A stretch of DNA of 64,000 nt from Oceanobacillus_B kapialis (GTDB lineage: Bacteria > Bacillota > Bacilli > Bacillales > Amphibacillaceae), in NCBI RefSeq assembly GCF_042685265.1, contig NZ_JBHUMX010000005.1. One strand, given 5' to 3'. Positions within the stretch are counted from its first letter, which is position 1. Each line of letters begins with the position of its first letter. The notes below the pieces were generated by a model. The model was given only the letters and a program-made list of their open reading frames with translations. It had not been told where the DNA came from and searched no databases. A program made the translations under genes and the position numbers. This document shows positions 1 to 7,129 of this stretch, one piece after another.

Positions 1-1013
1 TTATCAAGCGCATCAAGCTCGGAATAATCCTTGTTCCGGGTTTGCTGAGAGGAGCCTTGGATCGATCCCATTGCCTGGTCAGCATCCTCTGTTTCTCTAG
101 CTCCTCCACCTTTAATATTCGTTTTTGTCCCTACTTCTAATTCAAATTGCAGGAACGTCTGCTTTCTGTCACTGTTTTCATTCTCCCTGTGCCACGTGGA
201 AAATTCCTCATCAATATATTCGTTATTCTCTTCATCAACTTCCTCGCTGTCATCATTGGCGAGTTCATCCGTCCGTGTTAATTCATCGAATAACGTATTT
301 TTCGTATAGCTTTCCAAATGTCCAACAGGAAACACAAAGTATTCATCCACCATATCGCGATAACCCTCATGCACACGATAAACAACTTGCTCAGCAATAC
401 GAGCAATCGCTCTTGTGTCCCTTGCTTCAAATACCTCGTATAGAAGTGGCTGAATCGTCGCAAGCTGTTCTAGCTGCGGGCCCGTTGCTCTCGGAAAAGT
501 CGGGTCAGGGCTATCGGACTGCAAGGTCAAATAAATCAGACAAAACAGCTCATCAAGAGCAAACCCCCTCGTCACGTGTGCTGCAAGATCTGTGGTAAAT
601 TTATGACGGTAATACTGTGTTCTCTTATCAAAGACGCGTTTCGTACCAGGGCGCTCTTTGCGGATTTTTTCCTCAAGCCGTAAATCTTCAAACAGGGTGA
701 CGAGCTGTGAAGCAAACTTCGGTAATCCCGCTTCTTCTACCCCTTCCAAATATGCTTTTAATTCTGGAAGCTCGGAAAAATGCATCGTCCCAATCGTTCG
801 GAGGTAGATATCTGATTTCAACCCACCGAGTTGGAGAGAAGCTGGAGCCGTGTCCCACGTTCTGCTTGCTGTCACTTTGTTGTCCACCATATCGATGTAA
901 GCACCATAGCTATATTCGAAAGTAAGATCCTCTCTCCTTGCTAATACGGTAGCGAGATCCTGTAGCTGACGGAAAAGGAATGTATCTACTTTTGCATCAT
1001 AAAAACGATACAT
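1..1013 (-). CDS. yojO: VWA-domain protein, NorD/YojO-like, 3' part cut by window edge
   Basis: The frame is open from an ATG at 1013 to the left edge, so at least 337 residues are visible and the C-terminus is missing. The visible part is a helical N-terminal region (start MYRFYDAKVD) followed by an acidic, low-complexity stretch. This fits the N-terminal half of NorD/CobT-type proteins, whose VWA domain is C-terminal and would lie outside the window. It begins 15 bases after the MoxR ATPase gene, the usual MoxR-VWA pairing (B. subtilis yojN-yojO). Such pairs are thought to act as metal-centre or complex-assembly chaperones. The VWA domain itself is not visible, so the family rests on context and N-terminal resemblance. 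Confidence 0.68.
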   Translation of the reverse strand, partial: MYRFYDAKVDTFLFRQLQDLATVLARREDLTFEYSYGAYIDMVDNKVTASRTWDTAPASLQLGGLKSDIYLRTIGTMHFSELPELKAYLEGVEEAGLPKFASQLVTLFEDLRLEEKIRKERPGTKRVFDKRTQYYRHKFTTDLAAHVTRGFALDELFCLIYLTLQSDSPDPTFPRATGPQLEQLATIQPLLYEVFEARDTRAIARIAEQVVYRVHEGYRDMVDEYFVFPVGHLESYTKNTLFDELTRTDELANDDSEEVDEENNEYIDEEFSTWHRENENSDRKQTFLQFELEVGTKTNIKGGGARETEDADQAMGSIQGSSQQTRNKDYSELDALD

Positions 1014-1028
1014 GGTTCATGCTCCTAA

Positions 1029-1901
1029 CTAGAATAAGGTTTCTGCCAAACTCATAATAAATTCTTGTTCTCTTTCCTCATCAAGCTTAGCGGCAATCGC
1101 ACGCTGAACAGCTCGCTCTGGTGGGATAACCGAGCTCAAGTCACAAGCATCGAGAATAGCGCGAATGGATGCAGCGTCCTCGGAAATCTTCCCTTGAAAA
1201 GCAGCCTGCACAAGGTCAGCTGACAAGGAAACAAACAGATCGACCATGCGTTCATCCTCTAAACGCGTATTGTTTTTAATCAGATTCTTCAATTGCTCCC
1301 CTTCAATATAAGGAACATCAATGACAACAAAGCGGTTTTTCAATGCCTCGTTCAAAGGCACTGTGCCGACATACCCTTCATTGATTGCGGCAATTACCCC
1401 AAAGCTATTTTGCGCAGTAACCATTTCGTTGGTAAACGGATTGGTAATCGTCCGGCGGTAGTCAAGCACTCCATTGATTAATGGCAGTGTCTCCGGTTTC
1501 GCCATATTAATTTCGTCAATGTAAAGGAAGGTGCCATTCGTCATCGCATTCATCACAGGGCCCGGAACAAAATCAATGACCTGCTTCTCCCCTTCATAGG
1601 CCAATGTCTTAAAACCAATCAAACTCTCCGCATCCAAATCAACTGAGCAGTTTACACTGTACATTGGCTGGTGAAACAAACTTGAAAGCGTCTCAGCAAA
1701 TTTCGTTTTACCCGCTCCAGTTGGCCCTTTTAGCAGAATGTTTTTTCCCATACTAAGTGCCGAAATCGCATCTATTAGCAAATCTTCATTTGGTGGCATA
1801 TACCCACCTTGGCGAATTAAATCACTCAAATCATCCGTCTTTCTTTTGTTTTCATTTAATAACTCACTTATTGTTTGTGGTAATTCATACTGTACTTTCA
1901 T
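1029..1901 (-). CDS. yojN: MoxR-family AAA+ ATPase, NorQ/YojN-like
   Basis: A 290-residue AAA+ ATPase. The Walker A motif GPTGAGKT is at residues 59-66 and Walker B FLYIDE at about 125-130. A sensor-like segment follows (AINEGYVGTVPLNEALKNR) with the arginine expected in MoxR proteins. MoxR ATPases remodel or activate partner proteins together with a VWA-domain protein, and the next gene is such a partner candidate. The start has a clear AAAGGAG ribosome binding site about 9 bases upstream. It is closest in architecture to B. subtilis YojN, annotated as a NorQ homologue. No nitric-oxide reductase genes are visible here, so the substrate complex is unknown. Confidence 0.88.
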   Translation of the reverse strand: MKVQYELPQTISELLNENKRKTDDLSDLIRQGGYMPPNEDLLIDAISALSMGKNILLKGPTGAGKTKFAETLSSLFHQPMYSVNCSVDLDAESLIGFKTLAYEGEKQVIDFVPGPVMNAMTNGTFLYIDEINMAKPETLPLINGVLDYRRTITNPFTNEMVTAQNSFGVIAAINEGYVGTVPLNEALKNRFVVIDVPYIEGEQLKNLIKNNTRLEDERMVDLFVSLSADLVQAAFQGKISEDAASIRAILDACDLSSVIPPERAVQRAIAAKLDEEREQEFIMSLAETLF

Positions 1902-1985
1902 AATATCGGTAACTCCTTTCCCTGTTATTGTACCTTTTTTAGCAGAAATTAGAAAAGAAAGGCGCTTTTTTTCGAACTAAATCGG

Positions 1986-2249
1986 AAGCGGCCGTTTAGA
2001 AACGTAGCGAGTGGAACGAATCAATTGAGATAAAGGAATCACGGTGAGGTTACGAACCGATGATGACTTTCACCGCGAGGGTATAAGTGCGACTAAGCCT
2101 CTGGTTTACACCAATCGGCAAGTCTTCTTTATCGTAAGACGATACGTGAAGCCGCCTAGTCTCTGGGCGCTGGAGCTAGACGTGGCTAATTCAGTTGTTT
2201 CTTTATCCACAGCACTAGAATTTTATACTTTCCTGCTATGCAACAAAAT
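1986..2249. repeat. Structured dispersed repeat, copy 1
   Basis: About 260 bases closely related to 11036-11346 and, in its first part, to the right edge of the window. Shared blocks include the GATAAAGGAA block near the left end, the GACTTTCACC...GGGTATAAGTGCGACTAAGCC block and the 3' block GTTTCTTTATCC...CACTAGAATTTTATACTTT. The left GATAAAGGAA and right TTTCTTTATC segments are nearly complementary, so the element could fold as a long hairpin. This copy lacks the GC-rich module of copies 2 and 3. No open frame is shared between copies. Confidence 0.8.
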
Positions 2250-2250
2250 A

Positions 2251-2273
2251 GGAGCTGCCACATTGACAGCTCC
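2251..2273 (-). terminator. Probable terminator of the sulfur operon
   Basis: A perfect 7-bp stem, GGAGCTG/CAGCTCC, with a 9-base loop. On the minus strand it is followed by a moderately T-rich stretch (TATTTTGTT). It lies downstream of the last rhodanese gene and directly abuts the repeat. Confidence 0.5.
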
Positions 2274-2388
2274 TGGTTCAATTAGTTCCCTAATTAACGG
2301 GCGATTAAATAAATTACAATTCTAATAGTTCTACTTAGCGTATTTCCTGTTAAATCTGTAATGAAAGGAAGATAGAATCTATGTTTGC

Positions 2389-2748
2389 TTACATCCAAGC
2401 ATTCATGCCGCCTTTCACATTGTATATCTTTTGAAATCCTTGTTTTTTAAGCATTTTAGCGGCTTTTGCACTTCTCATACCACTTTGGCAAATAACAACA
2501 ATTTCTTTTTCCTTATCTAGTTTATCTACCTTAGCGGGCAAATTAGATAGTGGTATATTTTTGAAAGGTGTGCGATGATTCGACTTATATTCCACAGGTG
2601 TTCGGACATCAATGAATTGTACACGGTTATCTTTAAATTTATCTTTTGCCTCGCGGACACTTATATTTGCTATCCCTTTAACTGGCACCAATCGATTAAC
2701 AAAAAACATAATAATAATTATTATTAATATCCATTCCATGATCCCCAT
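2389..2748 (-). CDS. Membrane-anchored rhodanese-domain protein
   Basis: A 119-residue protein with one N-terminal membrane segment (IIIIIIMFFV, about residues 8-20) followed by a single rhodanese domain. The active-site loop CQSGMRS carries the catalytic cysteine, and the domain ends in the usual GGMNAW motif. Rhodaneses carry sulfane sulfur as a cysteine persulfide. The ATG at 2748 is chosen because AGGAGGT lies 7 bases upstream; a longer frame to 2829 would run into the preceding gene. It is the last gene of the reactive-sulfur cluster. The anchor suggests membrane-side sulfur handling, which is inference. Confidence 0.85.
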   Translation of the reverse strand: MGIMEWILIIIIIMFFVNRLVPVKGIANISVREAKDKFKDNRVQFIDVRTPVEYKSNHRTPFKNIPLSNLPAKVDKLDKEKEIVVICQSGMRSAKAAKMLKKQGFQKIYNVKGGMNAWM

Positions 2749-2794
2749 TTTAATACCTCCTATTCCGTTTAAATTTTTCATAGACCGGGTGAAA

Positions 2795-3091
2795 TTATTC
2801 TGTTTTTCCTTCCCAATCAAGCATACCACCAGCCATGTTTGTTACCTTGTAGCCATTTTGGGTTAGGAATTGACATGCGTTACCGCTTCTGCCACCTGAA
2901 CGACAAACCATATAATAGTGTACATTTTCATCTAGTTCTGCTAGACGTTCAGGAATTTGACCTAGTGGAATATGTTTTGCTTCTGGAATTTTTCCCTTCG
3001 CTACTTCTTCATCTTCTCTAACATCAACGATATTCAGTTTTTCTCCTGCTAGTAGTTTATGTTCTAATTCTTTTGCTGTAATTTCTTTCAT
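2795..3091 (-). CDS. Single-domain rhodanese sulfurtransferase
   Basis: A 98-residue cytoplasmic rhodanese domain with the catalytic loop CRSGGRS and the C-terminal GGMLDW motif. The start at 3091 has GGAGG about 8 bases upstream. It probably relays persulfide sulfur among proteins of the adjacent yrk-type operon. It sits directly downstream of the degenerate CstR-type regulator gene and upstream of the membrane-anchored rhodanese, with a 46-base gap. Family assignment is secure. Its sulfur donor and acceptor cannot be read from sequence. Confidence 0.9.
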   Translation of the reverse strand: MKEITAKELEHKLLAGEKLNIVDVREDEEVAKGKIPEAKHIPLGQIPERLAELDENVHYYMVCRSGGRSGNACQFLTQNGYKVTNMAGGMLDWEGKTE

Positions 3092-3120
3092 TACCAAAAC
3101 CTCCAAGCACCTTTGTATAT

Positions 3121-3380
3121 TTATCTACTTTTCACTAACAAATTTACTGCCTCTTTAACTACAATCTCCTTGTTTTGCCAACTTTCTATATTTTACCGGA
3201 CACACTGTTCTAAGTTTTACTTACAAACAAACTAATAGTATGGTCCATAGCACTTCGAGAGGCAGATAATTGAGTAATAGCATCCTTACAATCCTGGTGT
3301 TTCTCCATCGTCCTTAGGAAACCTTTAATCTGCCCTTCCATTCGCTTTAATCTATTAGATACTGTTTTAACTTATTCTAC
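3121..3380 (-). pseudogene. Degenerate CsoR/CstR-family repressor gene
   Basis: No intact frame exists, but three pieces of a CsoR/CstR-type repressor can be read in order on the minus strand. The first, from about 3373, reads NRLKRMEGQIKGFLRTMEKH then QDCKDAITQLSASRSA, the typical helix 1-2 with its conserved cysteine. The second, after a frame change, reads LEQCVR, which holds the second conserved cysteine. The third ends VKEAVNLLVKSR with TAA at 3121. The N-terminal start codon is missing (in-frame stops lie just upstream), there is one frameshift after VSKT, and a stop follows CVR. CstR represses persulfide-detoxification operons, which fits the neighbours exactly. Confidence 0.85.
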
Positions 3381-3492
3381 TTAATACCAATCCTTCTTCC
3401 TTCACGGACAATAATTAACTAAAATAACTTCTATGAAGTTTCATTTAGGTAGATTTATTCTGTGACGAGATTTAACGTATAGTTAAGGTCTT

Positions 3493-4272
3493 CTATATTA
3501 ATATATCAAACCAGACTTTTACTGCTGTACCTGCTATCAAAAGAGCTAAGAAAATCTGTAAAACACTTGTATTCATTTTCTTCCCAGCTTTCGCGCCAAG
3601 TGGAGCTGCTAGTATGCTCGCTATAATCATAATAAGTGCTGGAAGGTAATCTACCTGACCTGTAACAAGCTTGCCAACACTCCCTCCGATAGAAGAAATA
3701 AAGGTTACAGCTAAACTCGTTGCTATGGTAATTCGTGTCGGTATGTGTAGAACGGTTAACATAATAGGTACGAGTAAGAATCCTCCTGCGGCACCAACAA
3801 TTCCTGAACCAATTCCAACAATGAAAGCTAAAATTGCGGCTAGTGGCTTATGAAAAGTCACCTCATTAAGTGACCTTTCATCTACTTGCTTTTTCGGTAC
3901 AAACATCATAACAGCAGCGATCATAGCCAAAATACCATATGCAACATTTACTGCTTGTTCCGATAAAAAGCTAGACCCATAACTACCGATTAAACTACCA
4001 ATTAGAATAGCTCCGCCCATATAGATGATGAGTTTTTTGTTTAAATACCCACCTTTACGGTATGCCCATATCCCAGCAATCGAAGCAAAAAGTACTTGTA
4101 CCGCACTGATACCCGAAACCTCATGAGCTGTAAAAGCGGCTAAACCAAATAATGGGGGTATATATAGTAGCATCGGATATTTAATGATGGAACCGCCAAC
4201 GCCTAACATTCCAGATAAAAATGATCCGATAAATCCTACTAAAAATAGGACTATAATAAATGTTAAATCCAT
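3493..4272 (-). CDS. yrkJ: TauE/SafE-family sulfite/sulfur-anion exporter
   Basis: A 259-residue integral membrane protein with about eight hydrophobic segments in two repeated halves. Each half has the glycine-rich signature of TauE/SafE permeases (SFLSGMLGVGGS near the N-terminus, GIGSGIVGAAGGF in the middle). The family moves sulfite, thiosulfate or sulfoacetate across the membrane. In this operon it most plausibly exports sulfite or thiosulfate made by the persulfide dioxygenase. It follows yrkI by 64 bases that contain a perfect 8-bp hairpin (4302-4323). It corresponds to B. subtilis YrkJ by order and family. Confidence 0.87.
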   Translation of the reverse strand: MDLTFIIVLFLVGFIGSFLSGMLGVGGSIIKYPMLLYIPPLFGLAAFTAHEVSGISAVQVLFASIAGIWAYRKGGYLNKKLIIYMGGAILIGSLIGSYGSSFLSEQAVNVAYGILAMIAAVMMFVPKKQVDERSLNEVTFHKPLAAILAFIVGIGSGIVGAAGGFLLVPIMLTVLHIPTRITIATSLAVTFISSIGGSVGKLVTGQVDYLPALIMIIASILAAPLGAKAGKKMNTSVLQIFLALLIAGTAVKVWFDILI

Positions 4273-4336
4273 TGATAAACCCTCTTTCTATGCTCAGAAA
4301 TGCGAGTAGTTTTCGCTACTCGCCATGTGGCTTCCT

Positions 4337-4564
4337 TTATCCTTTTTGGATATAAAAGTATAGGGCGTTTTCCTCTGTTCTTTGCTCTAATATAGAGTGG
4401 CCACCTGCCTTTGCCCATGCTGGTATATCACTTAGGGCTCCCTTGTCTGTTGCAATCACTTCAAGTATTTCACCAGGATTAATCGAGTCCATAGCTTTTT
4501 TTGTTTTGACGACAGGCATTGGACACGCTAATCCTTTCGCATCTAATGTTTTTGTAATATTCAT
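4337..4564 (-). CDS. yrkI: TusA-family sulfur carrier protein
   Basis: A 75-residue TusA-fold protein with the hallmark CPMP motif; the sulfur-carrying cysteine is residue 14. TusA-like proteins shuttle sulfane sulfur as a persulfide between rhodaneses and acceptors. The length is standard for the family. It lies between the metallo-beta-lactamase/rhodanese fusion and the TauE permease, the order of the B. subtilis yrk operon. Its core is very similar to the N-terminal domain of the TusA-rhodanese fusion upstream, which suggests an old duplication. Confidence 0.92.
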   Translation of the reverse strand: MNITKTLDAKGLACPMPVVKTKKAMDSINPGEILEVIATDKGALSDIPAWAKAGGHSILEQRTEENALYFYIQKG

Positions 4565-4639
4565 TTTGCATTGCTCCTTTTATTATTTTGTTCGGTGCAA
4601 GTTGCTCTAAGGTAACCCTGAGGTATATCACCCATTTCT

Positions 4640-5767
4640 TTATCGCACAGCACAACGATTTGGGCCGATTTCCATTTCGGTTTGTTCGTCAGTATCAAGA
4701 TTAATTTTACCCATGTTTACCTGGCGAATTTGCTCATATGCATTTGGTTGTGGTGGTAGGTTTTCTGTAACCGTACGACGGAATTCCGCTTCGTCTTTAA
4801 TGTTTAAGCCATGGTTTTCTTTAAATAAATCACCTAGACGTCGTGCTACTGTACCATCTTCATTTAATTCTTGGATAATCATGAAGTGTGCAGGTAATAC
4901 CACTAGGCCCTCTGCTAGTTCACGATAACGTGAATATAATGTTTCTCGCAGATCACCTACCCAGTCCTCTGCTAGCCCCGCCAAATCTGGTCGACCGATG
5001 GAATCGATAAATAGGATATCACCTGTTAACAAGAACTGTTTGTCAACAATAAAAGAAGTTGAACCAATTGTATGACCAGGTGTATATAATGCACTTACAT
5101 CTATTTCAGATGAACCAAGCTTCACAACTAATCCATCTGTTAGCGCTTTGTAATCAAACACTACGTCTGTAGCATCTTTTGGTGGTAGATAATAAGTTGC
5201 GCCTGTTGCAGTTGCAATGTTACGTCCTCCTGAGATATGGTCAGCATGTAGATGTGTATCGAATACATGCTTGATCTCTACTCCTTTTTCTTTTGCAAAA
5301 TTCAGGAATATATCCGTGAAACGAACAGCATCAATAATCGCAGCTTCCCCTTCAGAAATTACCATATAAGACAAGCATCCTTTGCCTAAACGAACAAATT
5401 GATAGAGTTCGCCACCATTCCTTAAATCAGCAACTTTTACTGGTTCTAGGTAACTACTCCAGGATTTCATTCCACCTTCAAGATATGCAACTTCACGCCC
5501 GGCTTCTGATAGCATTTCTGCTACCATGACAGAAGATCCCTCTTTTGCACATACTACTAAAACTTCTTTATTGGTAGGAAGTTTTGGAAGAATCTCCTCT
5601 ACTCCATCTAATAATTCAAAGTAAGCAACATTTAAATATTCGAATTTGTGTCCTTCAATTTTCCAATCTTCAAATGCATCAGCATTTCGTACGTCTAAAA
5701 TAAATAGATCTTCGTTATCAATTACTTTTCTCGCAACTTGTGCTGCTGTCCATTTGTTTACTGTCAT
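4640..5767 (-). CDS. yrkH: Rhodanese / metallo-beta-lactamase persulfide dioxygenase-type fusion
   Basis: A 375-residue fusion. An N-terminal rhodanese-like domain (about residues 5-105) has Cys73 in the loop CAKEGSS. It is followed by a metallo-beta-lactamase domain of the persulfide dioxygenase/glyoxalase II type. Metal ligands are visible: THLHADH at 171-177, His232 in TPGHT and Asp250 in LTGD. Proteins of this kind (YrkH, CstB-like) oxidise low-molecular-weight persulfides and pass sulfur on, detoxifying sulfide. The start at 5767 is preceded by a GGGGGG-rich ribosome binding site that overlaps a possible CstR operator. Specific activity is inferred. Confidence 0.9.
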   Translation of the reverse strand: MTVNKWTAAQVARKVIDNEDLFILDVRNADAFEDWKIEGHKFEYLNVAYFELLDGVEEILPKLPTNKEVLVVCAKEGSSVMVAEMLSEAGREVAYLEGGMKSWSSYLEPVKVADLRNGGELYQFVRLGKGCLSYMVISEGEAAIIDAVRFTDIFLNFAKEKGVEIKHVFDTHLHADHISGGRNIATATGATYYLPPKDATDVVFDYKALTDGLVVKLGSSEIDVSALYTPGHTIGSTSFIVDKQFLLTGDILFIDSIGRPDLAGLAEDWVGDLRETLYSRYRELAEGLVVLPAHFMIIQELNEDGTVARRLGDLFKENHGLNIKDEAEFRRTVTENLPPQPNAYEQIRQVNMGKINLDTDEQTEMEIGPNRCAVR

Positions 5768-5776
5768 TTCGCTTAC

Positions 5777-5792
5777 TACCCCCCTAGGTATA
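5777..5792. promoter_or_regulatory. Possible CstR/CsoR-type operator upstream of yrkH
   Basis: The plus-strand sequence TACCCCCCTAGGTATA resembles the C-tract/G-tract operators at 6870-6885 and 6994-7007 but is an imperfect palindrome. It overlaps the ribosome binding region of yrkH, so binding here could affect initiation of a second transcript or simply be coincidental. Confidence 0.4.
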
Positions 5793-5804
5793 TTAATATC
5801 GATT

Positions 5805-5840
5805 TTTTATGCAGTGAAGAAGATTCCCACTGCATAAAAT
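5805..5840. other. Perfect intergenic hairpin between yrkE and yrkH
   Basis: A 12-bp perfect stem, TTTTATGCAGTG/CACTGCATAAAA, with an 11-base loop. No strong T-run follows on the minus strand, so it may be a processing or stability element rather than a terminator. It splits the operon into yrkF-yrkE and yrkH-yrkI-yrkJ parts. Confidence 0.6.
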
Positions 5841-5853
5841 TTTGATCATCTAA

Positions 5854-6249
5854 TTAAAATGTTAATGTTGGTGCTGCATCTTTCGCAAATTCCAGAAATG
5901 TTACTGCTCCACCAACTTCGATACCATCTACGAAATCTTCTTTTGTAAGACCCATAACATCCATTGTCATTTGACAAGCAATGAATTTCACGCCAAGTTC
6001 CTGTGCCATTTCAATAAGTTGTGGAATGGATGGGACGTTTGCTTTTTCAAATCCTTTTGCGAAATGTTCTTTTCCTTCTGGCATTTCTAAGTTATGCATT
6101 CCTTGCTTATGAATTAAGTTTAGCCCCTCAAAAGTGAAGAAGATTTGTACCTCTTTTTCTGAAGCTCCTGCTGCTGTTGCGATATTGAATACTTTGTATG
6201 CATCAAACATCCCTCCGCTTGCTGCAATAATAGCTACCTTTTCTGACAT
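5854..6249 (-). CDS. yrkE: DsrE/DsrF-like family protein
   Basis: A 131-residue DsrE-like protein. It begins with the beta-strand and Gly-rich loop VAIIAASGGMFD and has a conserved cysteine in FIACQMTMDVMG. DsrE-family proteins bind or transfer sulfane sulfur through this cysteine. The ATG at 6249 is chosen because AGGAGG lies about 8 bases upstream; the longer frame would overlap yrkF. It is placed 11 bases after yrkF, so the two are probably translationally coupled. It corresponds to B. subtilis YrkE, although shorter at the N-terminus. Confidence 0.88.
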   Translation of the reverse strand: MSEKVAIIAASGGMFDAYKVFNIATAAGASEKEVQIFFTFEGLNLIHKQGMHNLEMPEGKEHFAKGFEKANVPSIPQLIEMAQELGVKFIACQMTMDVMGLTKEDFVDGIEVGGAVTFLEFAKDAAPTLTF

Positions 6250-6260
6250 AATATTTCCTC

Positions 6261-6812
6261 CTAAACCTCTTTTGTTATTTTTCCGTTCCACTCATTCATA
6301 CCTGGCAGAACGTTGTAAACTTTTTTAAAACCATTGTTAGCTAAAAGCTGTGCCGCTAAGTCACTACGTTTTCCGGTACGGCAGATTACATAAATCTCTT
6401 GTTCTTTATCCAATTCCTGTATGCGAGCTTCCAGTTCTCCCATCGGAATGGATTTTGCATCTTGAATATGGCCAAATGCATATTCTGCTGCTTCCCGTAC
6501 GTCTAAAATTTTTCCATCCCGTAATTCAATTCCATCAAGCGAAACAGTATTTTTAAATGTTTTTTCCACATCTGGTTCATTAGTGCCTTTGCGGATGTAA
6601 TGATAAAGGACATCGCCTTCTTCCACTGTTCCTAAATATAGGTGTCCAACAGAACTAGCCCATGCAGCTAAATCTGCTTTGGAACCTTTATCCGTTGCTT
6701 GGACTTCCATTACTTGACCTTCTTCAAGATCAGTGAATGCTTTCTTGGTTTTTACAACTGGCATTGGACAAGCTAAGCCTTTTGCATCTAATTGATAATT
6801 TACTCGAACCAT
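6261..6812 (-). CDS. yrkF: TusA-rhodanese fusion sulfurtransferase (YrkF/CstA-like)
   Basis: A 183-residue two-domain protein. The N-terminal TusA domain (about 1-75) carries the CPMP motif, and the C-terminal rhodanese domain (about 90-180) has the loop CRTGKRS and ends GMNEWNG. B. subtilis YrkF and staphylococcal CstA have related architectures and move persulfide sulfur during sulfide stress. The ATG at 6812 follows a GGTGGGGGG ribosome binding site; an upstream GTG is less likely. It is the first gene of the operon and lies downstream of the operator-bearing promoter at 6988-7016. Confidence 0.92.
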   Translation of the reverse strand: MVRVNYQLDAKGLACPMPVVKTKKAFTDLEEGQVMEVQATDKGSKADLAAWASSVGHLYLGTVEEGDVLYHYIRKGTNEPDVEKTFKNTVSLDGIELRDGKILDVREAAEYAFGHIQDAKSIPMGELEARIQELDKEQEIYVICRTGKRSDLAAQLLANNGFKKVYNVLPGMNEWNGKITKEV

Positions 6813-6869
6813 ACACTTACCCCCCACCGTATTATTTTGCCCAAAAAAATTTCTTTAGGACGTCCTCTC

Positions 6870-6885
6870 ATACCGCTAGGGGTAT
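6870..6885. promoter_or_regulatory. CstR/CsoR-type operator, yrkF leader
   Basis: The 16-base element ATACCGCTAGGGGTAT is a near-perfect palindrome; one base change would give ATACCCCTAGGGGTAT. C-tract/G-tract palindromes of this form are typical binding sites of CsoR/CstR repressors. It lies 58 bases upstream of the yrkF start, inside the transcribed leader if the promoter at 6988-7016 is used. Confidence 0.65.
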
Positions 6886-6987
6886 ATGAGGAACCAAATA
6901 AAATAGTCGTTTTTATAACGACTTTTATAGAATACCTTTTACAAGATTCTCACTGATTTCGCTTTCCGAAAATCAATTACATGACTT

Positions 6988-7016
6988 ATGGTATACCCCG
7001 CGGGGTAAAATGTCAA
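6988..7016 (-). promoter_or_regulatory. Sigma-A promoter of the yrk sulfur operon with operator in the spacer
   Basis: On the minus strand TTGACA (7016-7011) and TACCAT (6993-6988) are separated by exactly 17 bases. The 14-bp perfect palindrome TACCCCGCGGGGTA (6994-7007) fills most of that spacer. A repressor bound there would sit between the -35 and -10 boxes and block RNA polymerase. The operator type matches CsoR/CstR proteins. The leader from here to yrkF is about 170 bases. Confidence 0.75.
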
Positions 7017-7129
7017 CCTTCTTGTTTTATTTTCTTTCTTTACTGTTACATGGATTATAGGTAGATATGTACTTGCATGTAGGTTCATGTGTATCTTGGC
7101 ACGGGCCATATTTCCAAGACACTGAGAAC

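Noticed and set aside
125..598. 157-codon plus-strand frame at the left edge
   Set aside because: It is the antisense of the VWA-protein gene, which continues off the window with a family-like sequence.
2044..2325. 93-codon plus-strand frame as a gene
   Set aside because: It lies inside the dispersed structured repeat and is not kept open in the other copies.
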